Below, in pieces: positions 13,501-19,731 of a stretch of DNA of 64,000 nucleotides. Origin of the DNA: Telmatactis stephensoni (Eukaryota; Cnidaria; Anthozoa; Actiniaria; Isophelliidae); assembly GCA_029948255.1 (NCBI GenBank), contig JALIZF010001773.1, positions 306,501 through 370,500 on the forward strand, in the 5' to 3' direction. Both the position numbers and the translations under genes were made by a program. How positions within the stretch are numbered: position 1 is the stretch's first letter; each line of letters opens with the position of its first letter. The notes below the pieces were generated by a model. That model was given only the letters and a program-made list of their open reading frames with translations. It ran no database searches and was not told the DNA's origin.

Positions 13501-16500
13501 CAAAATCTTGCTGCAATATATCCTTGTCTGTTGTGTTGTCAACCTCATCTTTGTTTTCTATTTTCTTAAGTGATGCAGCAAACAGAGATGCTCGTCTTTT
13601 CAACCTTGATTCACTAGTTCCTGGAGTTTTTCTAAACTGCTTGTGATTTGACTTGGGGTGAGATTCATCCTTTGAAAATCAAGAGGATTTGAACTACACT
13701 TGATATCAAGGGCGGGTGTACATGGGGTAACATTGAAAATCAAGGACTGTCTAGGGAGGAGAGGGGTTGAAGGAGTAAAAGGGGAGGGGGAGGAAGAGTG
13801 AACGGATAAGAGAGGGGAAGGGGGAGAGGGGAAAGGGTCCCAAGTGAAAGGAGAATGGGGGAAAGGTGTGGAGGAATTTTAGAGAAATTTGTGTTTTAAA
13901 GTGGCACCAACTTTCAAAAATAATTTCAAAATATGAACTAAATAATACTAACCTTGGAGTTTTTGTAGGAATTTGAAAATGCTCACAGGATCCAGACCAA
14001 AAGTCTCTACATCTTTATCCTCACTTTTGGTTTCAATTTTGTCATCATTGTCAGTCTTATTCTCATCAGAGGGGCATTCCTGATTAAAAACAATTTCAAT
14101 CAATTGATGCATTTGTACAGTAAGGATCTACACAATAAGTGATCTCTGATCACGATGAAGTTTAAATTATAAGGAAAAAAATAATTTTCCATTTTAAAAG
14201 ATACAGTAACAAAAGCAATATTTATTGATTGTCTTCACTGTGGTCAACTGTGATTTATATAGTCAATTGAAGAAATGTTGTCGGGTCTAAAAACATAGAA
14301 GCTGAGACCGAAATGGTGCATGGGATGTCAATAATTATATTCTGAATTACTTATTTACGCTGCAACCGATAAAAAATTGAAGCCAAACGGCCCGCCAACA
14401 CAGGTCCTGGATACGCTTTTGGCATTTTGCACCGAAGGCAAAGCGTAAATGAATGAATCAGAATATTGACATCCCAAGCACCATTTCGGTCTCAGCTTCT
14501 ATGTTCTATGTTTTTAGACCCGACAACCTTTTTTGAAATAGGTGTATACACTCAAAGCTCTCGTAAACAACCAAGTGAATTGAAAGAAGTGGCCGCAGTT
14601 AGTAGTTGTCACTTAGCAGAATACAGGCCTTCTCTGGTTAGAGACCATGCACCAAAATAACCAGAAGTAGTACATAATTGTATTAAAGCTCGAGTTAATG
14701 AAGAAGTTCTTCTAATAATCTGTTAGTTTTTCCCAAAAGTGGTTAGGGCAATACAAGAGGGATTGCTCAAGGAAACTTTTAGCTTTCAGATATTATTATA
14801 CAGTGTACAATCATTACTGTACAAATCATTAAGTACTCTGACTTATTTTCGGACATTTGAAAAAACTTCAGTAAATCTCCAAAGGGTGACAGAATCTGAA
14901 ACATTGAGACTTGTTAGAAAGAGAGCTTTGAGTGTACTTTGTATCTACAATATTTACCTTAGTTTTGGGTCGCTGACCATGGCATAGCCGTACAGGTTTG
15001 ATATTGGCCCAGTCATTTTTTAGCCTTACTGGGGCTAATGGCTGTTTTACTTCATACTTCTTATTTAATTTCTTACCAAATACTCCGTCATCTTCCTATT
15101 TCAACAAAAGATAAAAAAAGACACTTTCCATATGATCCTGAAAATGGCATGGTCACTGGAGACCACTTTCATGGCAAGAATTTCACAGCACGGTGTTGTC
15201 ACTTTCACACTCATACTGTATGAAGACTGCAATGATTTTTTGATACAGTACTGGCAAACTTCAACAAAATATATATATACCATGCTGAGGGCTCGAACTT
15301 TTTCCGAACAAAAATTCACACTCATAGATTCTAACTAACACACTTCCAAGTGACAATCCATTCATAAAATATATCTCATTGGTTCTAGAAGTTTAGTTTA
15401 GTTTATTTAGCTTTTCCTTCCTAAGAAGGCAGGGTCACCACAACAGCTTTTGCCAATTACTGTGGGCCTTGTAGTGTAGTAGAGCAGACCATAAACACTG
15501 GCAACTTCATAGCCTACTCTCCCTAAATAGTGGAATTGTGGAATGACTTACCCCAGTAAATAAGAAACTCTGGTTCATTAACTAGTTTTAAAAGTAAACT
15601 GAACCAGGTGTGGGTTCTTCCACGTTCCTCCAATGCAAGGGTATGTGTAGTAGTTTTGAAGAGATGGGGCCTACAGTTTAATGTCCTTAGAAGACATGAA
15701 GGTCTAACCACTTGTAGATGTAGTTACAAAGCAGCACCTTCTCCTTGATTATTTAAAGACCCTGAGTGTTGGTCTAGCAGGGGAATCGAGCCCCGACCTT
15801 CTGCACTGAAGACCGACGCTTGCCCAACTGAGCCAACTGGGTGGTGGTATATATGTACACCTGGTTGTATAGTCATGGTTGTCCTTTTGTGTGAACTATA
15901 CCACTGCCAGCAACTATTATACCATTGAATCGCTTACCCGATAGAGTGCACTCCATATATCCGTAAAATAAAACTTAATATGTATTGCCTTATTGCACTA
16001 TTATGTACAAACTAGTTGATATCACTGAAGCAGAACAGTGCAAATATCAATAGCAAGGTATCTAGTGGTCTTTGTGTTTCTTTGTGTAGTTTATGCCTGA
16101 GTGAATACTTAGTTATCGGATAACAAAATAGTTGATAAGTAAATACTATTATGCACTAAATATTTAGTAGTTGTTTCACGGATACATGGCATGCATTGTA
16201 ATTTACAGGAGAAGTGTATAAAAGTTTAGTGTGCTCTTATATTTCCAATTGTCAGTGATTAACTTCCGTTGCCAGCAAGTCTATTTCAAAAGGACAGCCC
16301 TGATAGTAACATTGTACATTGATCTTTGAAGACCTTTCTCAGAAAAAAACCTGCAATATCATTGTACACTTGTAAGCATTTCCATGTAGGATCTACAATA
16401 GGTATGGAGAGATAATTGGGCTTTGACTTATTTTGTGGGGATTCAGGGTAAGCTAGCAAAGAATAGAGTGGGATGTACCAATAAACAGCAGGAAAAATTA

Positions 16501-17483
16501 GGGGGATTGCAAAAACGACAACAACTTACAACAACAACTTACAACAAACAATTACAACAAAAAAAAAACTACACTGTGAAACCTGAGAAATTTGGCCAGG
16601 TCCTGACCTTTTAAGGGGACTATTTATCACCCCTCTTTGTTGATTATGTGCCAACCAGAGAGCAATTGGCTGTTTTATATAGGATTGTGAAAAGGCGTAT
16701 TAACATTACAATGAATTTTTTAATTAAAAACGAAATATTATATTATATATAATACAATATGTAGCAAATTGTCGTACAAGTACCTCCACATTTTTGTGTT
16801 TTTCTTTACTCTTAGCAAATTCGTCTTTCAAATGTTTGTATTTTACATAGGTATCTACAAATGAAAAAGATTATTATCACCTTTATATGATGTAACAACT
16901 CTGAGATTAAGCAACAGCAAGTTGGTACAAGCAAAAGAAGGACAATCTATAAAAGTACCACCTAGTGTTCACCAGAAATAACTATAGGCAGATCAGATCA
17001 GACCCAAAGGTGAAGCATTATTTCCATATTATATGCTACAATTGTAGTCGACTGCCTCAGAGGCAATACACCTTTACAGCCAATTTTAGTCTTACACTTG
17101 ACGCTATGAATCAGCAGATTATAGTTCTTTAAGACAATAGCTTTATCTTATTTAGGAGATAGCTTACTCTAAAAATGTAAGCTTATAAGCTAAAGTTTAG
17201 CTACAGTGTATAACTTAAGCGTAAACTGTACATTGTACATGTGGCTTAATTCGTCCTACCTCTTATTTCATCGGAAGCATTCTTTATATCATCCTAAATG
17301 ATACAAGCAATATCAGACTTAATTTAACGTGTGTCTACCAACAAAGATTCTTCAACAAAGAAACAAATCCAGTCTATTCTGGAATCTAAATCCACGAACC
17401 TTGTTTGGTCGGCGACCATGTTTTCTTTCAAACATACTCTCCCAGCATTTTAGCTCACGTTTAATCGCAGTGACCTCCTCCAT
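209..17483 (-). CDS. RECQL4: RECQL4-type RecQ DNA helicase, whole gene (about 17 coding exons)
   Basis: A 3'-5' RecQ helicase acting in replication initiation (the metazoan Sld2 counterpart) and in repair. Read on the minus strand, coding exons are 17400-17483, 17260-17293, 16784-16854, 14958-15095, 13953-14079, 12751-13669, 12200-12286, 10947-11249, 10382-10629, 9593-9685, 8540-8676, 7210-7479, 6360-6542, 5060-5247, 2577-2859, 1779-2049 and 209 to about 1518. Joined, they give roughly 1,580 residues, longer than human RECQL4 (about 1,200) mainly because of a charged linker in exon 6. Order seen: Sld2-like N-terminus, acidic/lysine-rich linker, CCHC knuckle, Walker A STGAGKS, DEAH box, TATAT motif III, motifs IV to VI, then the RecQ4-specific C-terminus. 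Phases agree at most junctions. Exceptions are exon 5/6, one break inside exon 6, and the exon 16/17 acceptor. The family assignment is very secure; the exact model is not at those three places. Confidence 0.95.
1779..2049 (-). CDS. RECQL4: RECQL4 exon 16, RecQ4-specific zinc-binding region
   Basis: 271 bp: [40 protein letters not shown] and an acidic tail through [19 protein letters not shown]. The ELRRHIHA and FPRCKCK parts match the start of the R4ZBD, which replaces the usual RecQ zinc/winged-helix domains in RecQ4. Acceptor AATTGTAG, donor GTATGT; phase 0 in, phase 1 out. Confidence 0.93.
2103..2176. repeat. 37-bp perfect tandem duplication in a RECQL4 intron
   Basis: Two identical 37-bp units (CGCTCTCGACAATGATCACC...) sit in the intron between exons 15 and 16, about 55 bp upstream of the exon 16 acceptor. 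Confidence 0.9.
2397..2540. repeat. (CAAA)n-like simple sequence
   Basis: Impure CAAA/GAAC tetranucleotide tract just inside the exon 15 donor. It produces the long apparent open frame that runs on from exon 15; that extension is intronic. Confidence 0.8.
2577..2859 (-). CDS. RECQL4: RECQL4 exon 15, motifs V and VI
   Basis: 283 bp. It contains [19 protein letters not shown], motif V ([20 protein letters not shown]) and motif VI ([13 protein letters not shown]) with both arginine-finger-type residues. It ends HCHVFLDRE at donor GTTTGT. Acceptor TTTTACAG at 2860-2861; phase 2 in, phase 0 out. A dispersed element begins only about 20 bp into the upstream intron. Confidence 0.96.
2881..3483. mobile_element. 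MITE-like element, family M copy 1
   Basis: Non-coding element repeated four more times in the window (5385-5785, 6190-6320 partial, 8743-9240, 38440-38775). The core holds an imperfect hairpin: GATGCACAGATGACGTCAAA (3220 onward) is mirrored near 3300-3325, around a palindromic CGCCAC...GTGGCG centre. The longer left part (TATTGACTGAG..., CATATGACT...) is shared with the copy at 8743. TGACGTCA-type motifs recur. Ends are approximate and no target duplication is clear. Confidence 0.65.
3655..3763. mobile_element. 93-bp MITE with 8-bp target duplication
   Basis: Element at 3663-3755 with terminal inverted repeats of the form TAGCnTGC...CCCAGGrGAGG, flanked on both sides by the 8-bp direct repeat AACACTGT (3655-3662 and 3756-3763). 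Eight-base duplications are typical of hAT-superfamily insertions; there is no coding capacity. Confidence 0.75.
3961..4214. mobile_element. MITE related to the 3663 element
   Basis: Element at about 3969-4206 with inverted ends TAGCCTGC...TCTCCAGGGGAG and a purine/pyrimidine-rich middle. The 8-bp flank GATCACAT is present at 3961-3968 and 4207-4214. Same end motif as the neighbouring 93-bp element, so one family inserted twice in this intron. Confidence 0.7.
5060..5247 (-). CDS. RECQL4: RECQL4 exon 14, motif IV
   Basis: 188 bp: [40 protein letters not shown] and a short lysine-rich end. [10 protein letters not shown] is RecQ motif IV at the start of the second RecA lobe. Acceptor TTTTTTCAAG, donor GTAAAT; phase 0 in, phase 2 out. 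Confidence 0.95.
5385..5785. mobile_element. MITE-like element, family M copy 2
   Basis: Opposite orientation to the 2881 copy. Shares TTCTGATTGGTCGAGAACCG, the ACACACACATAGATGACGTC segment, the CGCCACGAGG hairpin centre and TGTGCATCTATTAGAGTAC. It lies next to RECQL4 exon 14, about 140 bp from the acceptor. Confidence 0.7.
6040..6066 (+). ncRNA. Hammerhead-ribozyme-like core (degenerate)
   Basis: CTGAAGA (6040-6046), a GACC/GGTC stem closed by GAA (48-58 of the same hundred), then GAAA and CGTC. This is the order of a hammerhead core (CUGANGA, stem II, GAAA, stem III), but with an extra A before stem II and no matching GACGTH on the 5' side. It probably derives from the tail of a retroelement; activity is unlikely. 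Confidence 0.35.
6190..6320. mobile_element. Family M element, partial copy
   Basis: GAACAGTCAGGCCACTCGGC..., TTGGCGTAG and GCCACATTTTGATGTCA match the hairpin centre and one arm of family M. The outer parts are missing. It sits in the intron directly after exon 13. Confidence 0.6.
6360..6542 (-). CDS. RECQL4: RECQL4 exon 13, motif III
   Basis: 183 bp, 61 codons, phase 0 at both ends: [20 protein letters not shown], then [10 protein letters not shown] and [23 protein letters not shown] is helicase motif III. Two further copies of the first 40 bp of this exon with its acceptor lie upstream in a 103-bp tandem array. Confidence 0.96.
6503..6811. repeat. 103-bp tandem triplication including an exon start
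   Basis: Three units (6503-6605, 6606-6708, 6709-6811) with a few substitutions. Each holds, on the minus strand, 3'-intron sequence, an acceptor and the first 13 codons of RECQL4 exon 13. Only the 6503 unit continues into the true exon. In the other two the frame reaches TAG right after FLG, so use of either upstream acceptor would give a premature stop. Confidence 0.93.
7210..7479 (-). CDS. RECQL4: RECQL4 exon 12, DEAH box
   Basis: 270 bp, 90 codons, phase 0 at both ends. It runs from [14 protein letters not shown] through [10 protein letters not shown] and a GSGSGGG insertion to [20 protein letters not shown] and [10 protein letters not shown]. The DEAH box and the aromatic-rich loop ([13 protein letters not shown]) that couples DNA binding to ATP hydrolysis are both present. 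Confidence 0.96.
7565..7800. repeat. Minisatellite block 1 (CTCTCTACAATGACCAC)
   Basis: Degenerate tandem units of about 16-17 bp built on CCTCTCTACAATGACCA, in the RECQL4 intron between exons 11 and 12. No spacers of unique sequence, so it is not a CRISPR-type array. Confidence 0.9.
7801..8165. other. Unique AT-rich stretch between two minisatellite blocks
   Basis: Intronic sequence with no coding signal, interrupting the minisatellite. It may be an insertion that split one array; I see no clear terminal repeats. Confidence 0.4.
8166..8530. repeat. Minisatellite block 2 (same unit)
   Basis: Same 16-17 bp unit as block 1, here mostly CTACAACGACCACCTCT and partly homogenised. It ends about 10 bp from the donor of RECQL4 exon 11. 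Confidence 0.9.
8540..8676 (-). CDS. RECQL4: RECQL4 exon 11, Walker A and motif Ia
   Basis: 137 bp carrying motif I ([15 protein letters not shown]) and motif Ia ([14 protein letters not shown]). The lysine and serine of GKS are intact; the residue before TGAGKS is Ser instead of the usual Pro. The acceptor end of this exon is part of a 109-bp tandem duplication, so a second near-copy of the splice acceptor lies upstream. Phase 1 in, phase 0 out. Confidence 0.95.
8665..8882. repeat. 109-bp tandem duplication including an exon start
   Basis: Two units (8665-8773, 8774-8882). The first contains, on the minus strand, the acceptor and first bases of RECQL4 exon 11; the second repeats the TAG acceptor and GTATTTCATCTC. 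Same type of event as at 6503, in a different intron. Confidence 0.9.
8743..9240. mobile_element. MITE-like element, family M copy 4
   Basis: Shares TTATTGACTGAGCGGG, AAGCATTTCATCATATGACT, the TCCAAAGGTTTTCTTAAGAG segment and GATGCACAGATGACGTCAAA with the 2881 copy, in the same order. The GGCCGGACGGGAAAATATTT arm at 8870 is mirrored near 8932-8950. Confidence 0.65.
9241..9392. repeat. GC-rich CGGCAC repeat, family G copy 1
   Basis: Alternating ACGGCAC/ACGGTCACGGTACGG units with TTTTATAGACA in the middle and AGATTTCGTATGA at one edge. The same arrangement recurs at 48316-48440 and 50725-50850, so it is a dispersed element and not just a local microsatellite. Confidence 0.65.
9593..9685 (-). 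CDS. RECQL4: RECQL4 exon 10, RecQ motif 0
   Basis: 93 bp encoding [18 protein letters not shown] and [12 protein letters not shown]. The [13 protein letters not shown] segment is RecQ motif 0 (LxxxFGxxxFRxxQ), which contacts the adenine of ATP. Acceptor TTTCTAG, donor GTGAGT; phase 1 in and out. Confidence 0.95.
10382..10629 (-). CDS. RECQL4: RECQL4 exon 9, pre-helicase segment
   Basis: 248 bp; begins (L)[17 protein letters not shown] and ends GNPNG-like ETANGKVI. It includes a proline run ([17 protein letters not shown]) matching the acidic-plus-proline segment that precedes the helicase core in RecQ4. Acceptor TTTTTCATCAG, donor GTGAGT; phase 2 in, phase 1 out. Confidence 0.9.
10708..10761. 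repeat. 27-bp perfect tandem duplication
   Basis: CATTCAAATAGTAGATTAAT... repeated twice, running directly into the GGGAA pentanucleotide tract. Confidence 0.9.
10758..10906. repeat. (GGGAA)n microsatellite, about 25 copies
   Basis: Almost pure GGGAA pentanucleotide array, decaying to GAGAA at the right end, in the RECQL4 intron between exons 8 and 9. The plus strand is pure purine; it starts about 130 bp from exon 9. Confidence 0.97.
10947..11249 (-). CDS. RECQL4: RECQL4 exon 8, basic region and CCHC zinc knuckle
   Basis: 303 bp. It encodes the conserved [16 protein letters not shown] motif seen just before the helicase domain in animal RecQ4, an [11 protein letters not shown] glycine-arginine tract, and a retroviral-type zinc knuckle [14 protein letters not shown] (Cx2Cx4Hx4C, all four ligands present). 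Such knuckles bind nucleic acid and occur in some but not all animal RecQ4 proteins. Acceptor ATTTCCAG, donor GTAAGT; phase 2 at both ends. Confidence 0.95.
11461..11503. repeat. (CAT)n trinucleotide tract
   Basis: Short impure CAT/CAC repeats upstream of exon 8, intronic. Confidence 0.8.
11533..11646. mobile_element. Hairpin element of about 114 bp
   Basis: Arms of about 45 bp: GGTTGAGTGGTCACACAAAG... at the left and CTTTGTGTGTGACCACTTAA at the right, with AGCGAGGCTTCAGGGTAC inverted inside. The loop is about 20 bp. A foldback or MITE in a RECQL4 intron. Confidence 0.8.
11988..12107. repeat. Direct repeat, about 38 bp, two copies 80 bp apart
   Basis: TATAGTCA...TCTCTCACACTCACTACCTC occurs at 11989 and 12069 with intervening unique sequence. 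Intronic, between exons 7 and 8. Confidence 0.8.
12200..12286 (-). CDS. RECQL4: RECQL4 exon 7
   Basis: 87 bp with acceptor TTTTCTAG and donor GTAATG; phase 2 in and out. The peptide is acidic ([20 protein letters not shown]), then KMKSESKK. It belongs to the linker and carries the reading frame correctly from exon 6 to exon 8. Confidence 0.82.
12337..12500. repeat. 84-bp tandem duplication
   Basis: Two units starting TGTATACAGT (12337 and 12421), differing by a few bases and a short deletion. It lies in the intron between exons 6 and 7, ending about 50 bp from exon 7. Confidence 0.88.
12751..13669 (-). CDS. RECQL4: RECQL4 exon 6, charged linker with an internal frame break
   Basis: A large exon of Ser/Glu/Lys-rich linker, typical of the poorly conserved stretch between the Sld2-like and helicase parts. 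It opens [12 protein letters not shown] and passes [14 protein letters not shown]. In this frame it meets a stop at 13205-13207. A second frame, open from about 13310 downwards, carries on with [12 protein letters not shown] and two related repeats ([13 protein letters not shown] and [13 protein letters not shown]) to the donor at 12750 in phase 2. The frame switch lies between about 13215 and 13310. The simplest explanation is one missing base in the assembly. A small intron of about 127 bp (GTACTG to a TTTCATCAG acceptor) would also keep phase. Confidence 0.82.
13740..13870. repeat. Purine-rich tract in RECQL4 intron 5
   Basis: GGGGAGGGGGAGGAAGAG-type sequence on the plus strand, i.e. a long pyrimidine tract ending CTCCCTAG on the coding strand. 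That end looks like an acceptor, but the sequence after it has an in-frame stop before exon 6. Confidence 0.6.
13953..14079 (-). CDS. RECQL4: RECQL4 exon 5 (3' end uncertain)
   Basis: Open only in the frame that continues from exon 4: [12 protein letters not shown], then a [14 protein letters not shown] segment. The strongest donor (AAG then GTTAGT) ends the exon at 13953 in phase 1, which does not fit the phase-0 start of exon 6. A weaker donor (CCT then GTGAGC) ending at 13987 restores phase 0. Either the weaker donor is used, a tiny exon is unseen, or a base is missing. Confidence 0.7.
14278..14526. mobile_element. Foldback element of about 250 bp
   Basis: Long inverted arms: TTGTCGGGTCTAAAAACATA...GAAATGGTGCATGGGATGTCAA on the left and the reverse complement on the right, joined by a middle containing GCGTAAAT/ATTTACGC. 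No coding capacity; in the intron between exons 4 and 5. Confidence 0.85.
14958..15095 (-). CDS. RECQL4: RECQL4 exon 4
   Basis: 138 bp, 46 codons, open throughout and in phase 0 at both ends (acceptor TTGAAATAG, donor GTAAAT). The product begins [20 protein letters not shown] and ends GQRPKTK. Its GxxLNK pattern is like the second short conserved block of RecQ4 N-termini. Function within the linker is not known from sequence alone. Confidence 0.8.
15388..15850 (-). mobile_element. tRNA-derived SINE
   Basis: The head, read on the minus strand, carries a pol III A box TGGCTCAGTTGGGC (15822-15835) and B box GGGCTCGATTCCC (15781-15793) with tRNA-like spacing. A non-tRNA body of about 370 bp follows and ends near 15390 in CTAAATAAACTAAACTAAAC. 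The anticodon arm is degenerate, so it is not a working tRNA. It lies in the RECQL4 intron between exons 3 and 4, same strand as the gene. Confidence 0.8.
15851..16783. other. RECQL4 intron 3 remainder
   Basis: AT-rich intron sequence with an impure ACAACA tract near 16515-16570. I see no exon, RNA gene or clear element. Confidence 0.5.
16784..16854 (-). CDS. RECQL4: RECQL4 exon 3
   Basis: A 71-bp exon encoding [20 protein letters not shown] and four more residues. The YVKYKHLK segment corresponds to the YREYRTLK-like helix that ends the conserved RecQ4 N-terminal block. Acceptor ATTTGTAG and donor GTACTT flank it. Phase 1 in, phase 0 out. Confidence 0.88.
17260..17293 (-). CDS. RECQL4: RECQL4 exon 2
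   Basis: A 34-bp micro-exon ([11 protein letters not shown] plus one base) bounded by AG at 17294-17295 and GT at 17258-17259. Phase 0 in and phase 1 out, consistent with both neighbours. It continues the Sld2-like domain. Confidence 0.85.
17400..17483 (-). CDS. RECQL4: RECQL4 exon 1, Sld2-homology start
   Basis: Twenty-eight codons from ATG (17481-17483) to a donor at 17399. The peptide starts [18 protein letters not shown] and continues with [10 protein letters not shown], matching the conserved RecQ4/Sld2 N-terminus (a tryptophan in an amphipathic helix, then HGRRP). In other species this region is tied to replication-initiation factors. The exon ends in phase 0. The start is chosen because homology begins exactly at this methionine. 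Confidence 0.92.
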
Positions 17484-17610
17484 CACAACGCAAACAATTT
17501 AGAATATTGTAATTTTGGATTAAAATTTAGATACGCCTAAAATAGCGCAGAGAAAAAGTCCGATCTAGTATCTATCGGAGTATCGTAAACAATTTTCCCG
17601 CCATCTTACG
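17484..17610 (-). promoter_or_regulatory. Likely 5' flank and promoter region of RECQL4
   Basis: Immediately upstream of the RECQL4 ATG. There is no TATA box at a useful distance. A CCCGCCATCTT motif at 17598-17608, of the YY1 type common in housekeeping promoters, is the only recognisable element. Assigned by position. Confidence 0.35.
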
Positions 17611-17689
17611 AATGAAAGTTCGAGAAAGCCTGGGAACGAGTGTGGCGATAACCACAGGAATCCCACATTGTATAGACTCGGCTCGGTTT

Positions 17690-17690
17690 T

Positions 17691-17766
<76 letters not shown>

Positions 17767-17830
17767 ATTTCGGATCCTTTCTTTTCCTTTCTTTTCCTTT
17801 CTTTTCCTTTCTTTCTTCTTTCCTTCCTAC
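17690..17830. repeat. (TTTC)n microsatellite
   Basis: About 19 near-perfect TTTC units, followed by a degraded CTTTT/TTCC extension, between RECQL4 and the insulin-like gene. Confidence 0.97.
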
Positions 17831-17879
17831 CAACCTTCTTTTCTTTCGTTTTTGATTGCCAGTACAGTTGATTAAGTTT

Positions 17880-19540
17880 TCAACCAAAATGGTTGTGGAT
17901 GAGATCTCTGTACATTGTCCCGTGTGGAATGCGCATCATTCGGGGTGCTTGTGATCTAAATCTGGAAGAGCTGAGCTGGAAGACGAACGTGCCATCACGC
18001 TATCTCCTTCAGTGGTCTCAAGAACGAGAAACCGTTTAATATAATGTAAGCGTTAGCACACCGCATTTCGACAGCTCTGTCAAAGTTATATTAGTTTGCC
18101 GCGGAAACGAGGCAACTGCTCATGAAGTGATCAGAAACACACAGTTTCCAAGATGATATCACTGAAATTAATTTCAGCCAATGAGTGTAGAGAGAGTTCA
18201 CCATGTAGTTTTGGAGTTTCTCCCCCAAAAAAGATCTCCCGCACGGCGTGACGTCCCAACATGAAATTCTGCGAGTTCCAGTGTTGCGCATGTGCGTGAA
18301 CTTACGCGCGTAAGTTTATAAAATCCACAAAAATCAGCAAAATGAAAATATTGTTTCACTCATTTTTAGGTAGCCAAGACTTCTGGGGTTTTTTTGGTCA
18401 TCGATATCATGATTTTTGAAGTCATTAAATAAAAAATCAAAGCACAAACTATTTAAAAAAACTTAAAAGTAAAGCCTTTTTTGCATTTTTTGACGATGTT
18501 ACGTTTGTTTTTCTCCAATGGTCTTAAATAGATTGCCACACGACACAGGTAGCCCAAACTAATTATCATCGTGCGTGTGTAAAATGCGCCCTCTCTGAAA
18601 CAGAGCCTGGGGTGCCTGTGAGTCGACGGACCGTGGTCCATTTACGCATTTCAACCTACCATGCACCACCAAATTTCTCAAATTCACATTCCAAATGGCT
18701 TACCGACATTATTTTTGAGAATTTTGGGGTTTTCGATGCACCTTCGGTAAATATTTGATTTTTAGATGTAAACACATCACGGCTCGACTTCCGAATTTCG
18801 TTACCAACTTGATAACGAATGAACTTCATAATTCATGTTGGAAAAGTTTTGTGAAATCAACTACTGTAATTTCATGTCCGTAAAAGTCGACTTAACTTTG
18901 AAAATCTGAAAACAAGAGGATTGGCCTGAGATCTTTGCTATTGTAATGGCAATTACGTCATAGCACTTGCTAACAATACATGCAAACAAATCTGATAATT
19001 CATTTTCATTAGATATTATCTCGATTTTATTTTTCCTTATTTTTTTGTAATTTCCAGTTTAAGTGAAAAAAGTAACTCCAGTGAAATTGATGGCTTCATA
19101 AAATTCATTTACGCGAAGAAAAAATAGCACTGCATGGACCAAGGATAAATCCTTGGGGGAAACCAGATGTAAAGAGTAGTTTTTTTAACACCAAGTGCAT
19201 TTTATATACGCTTTCTCTTCATTTGCACTAGAAAGCTTGCCGTAGAGTCGCATAGCAATTCAGTGGTGGCTTTGCCGAAGAAAGAAAACCCACTGCGGAG
19301 GACATAAAACCCGGATAGTGACAACTGCGCTTGCGTAGACTGCCAATTTTCTGGGTTGGGCATGTAAATATGTTTTTCATAATTCTTCTTCGAAGAGAAC
19401 TGCCTGAAAATTCAGTCTCTTTCACTGGTAATCTAGCTCTTCTTTTTGGCTCGTGAACGCTAGAGAGGTCTAAAGACTTCTATAAATAGATAACCCGAAA
19501 TCATATGACAGAGACAAATTCCTAGCTAAAGCTGATGATA
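17880..19540. other. Intergenic DNA between RECQL4 and the insulin-like gene
   Basis: AT-rich with no coding signal that survives inspection. A short open frame at 19228-19425 (minus) has no family features, signal peptide or splice context that would make it a gene. Confidence 0.45.
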
Positions 19541-19549
19541 AAAGGAATT

Positions 19550-19555
19550 TTTATT
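19550..19555 (-). terminator. Poly(A) signal of the insulin-like gene
   Basis: Canonical AATAAA on the minus strand, about 73 bp after the stop codon of the insulin-like peptide. This spacing gives a short normal 3' UTR. Confidence 0.6.
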
Positions 19556-19627
19556 TTTACTTTCATCAAGAAAGTATATTAAATTAAATAATCAATTTCT
19601 TTTTCCCATTATCTTAGTTGTTACATT

Positions 19628-19731
19628 TCAGCACGTTTCAAAGATTTCCTCGTAGCGACAGGTTTCTTGACAGCATTCTTCGTGCAATGTCCGGCGATTC
19701 TTCGGCTCATAAAATGCATTGGCGTCTTGAG
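19628..19731 (-). CDS. Insulin-like peptide exon 2 (end of C peptide, A chain)
   Basis: 104 bp after acceptor TCCTTTTCAG. Two bases complete a split codon (Ala60), then QDANAFYEPKNRR and the A chain EECCQETCRYEEIFETC, then TGA at 19628-19630. With only 33 codons it is too short to stand out as an ORF. Confidence 0.92.

Noticed and set aside
15781..15845. A functional tRNA gene
   Set aside because: Pol III boxes are present, but the anticodon arm and acceptor stem do not fold properly and a SINE body follows.
17612..17875. Phe/Leu/Ser-rich frames over the TTTC tract
   Set aside because: Simple-sequence artefact.
19228..19425. 65-codon minus frame between RECQL4 and the insulin-like gene
   Set aside because: No signal peptide, motif or splice sites; probably chance.
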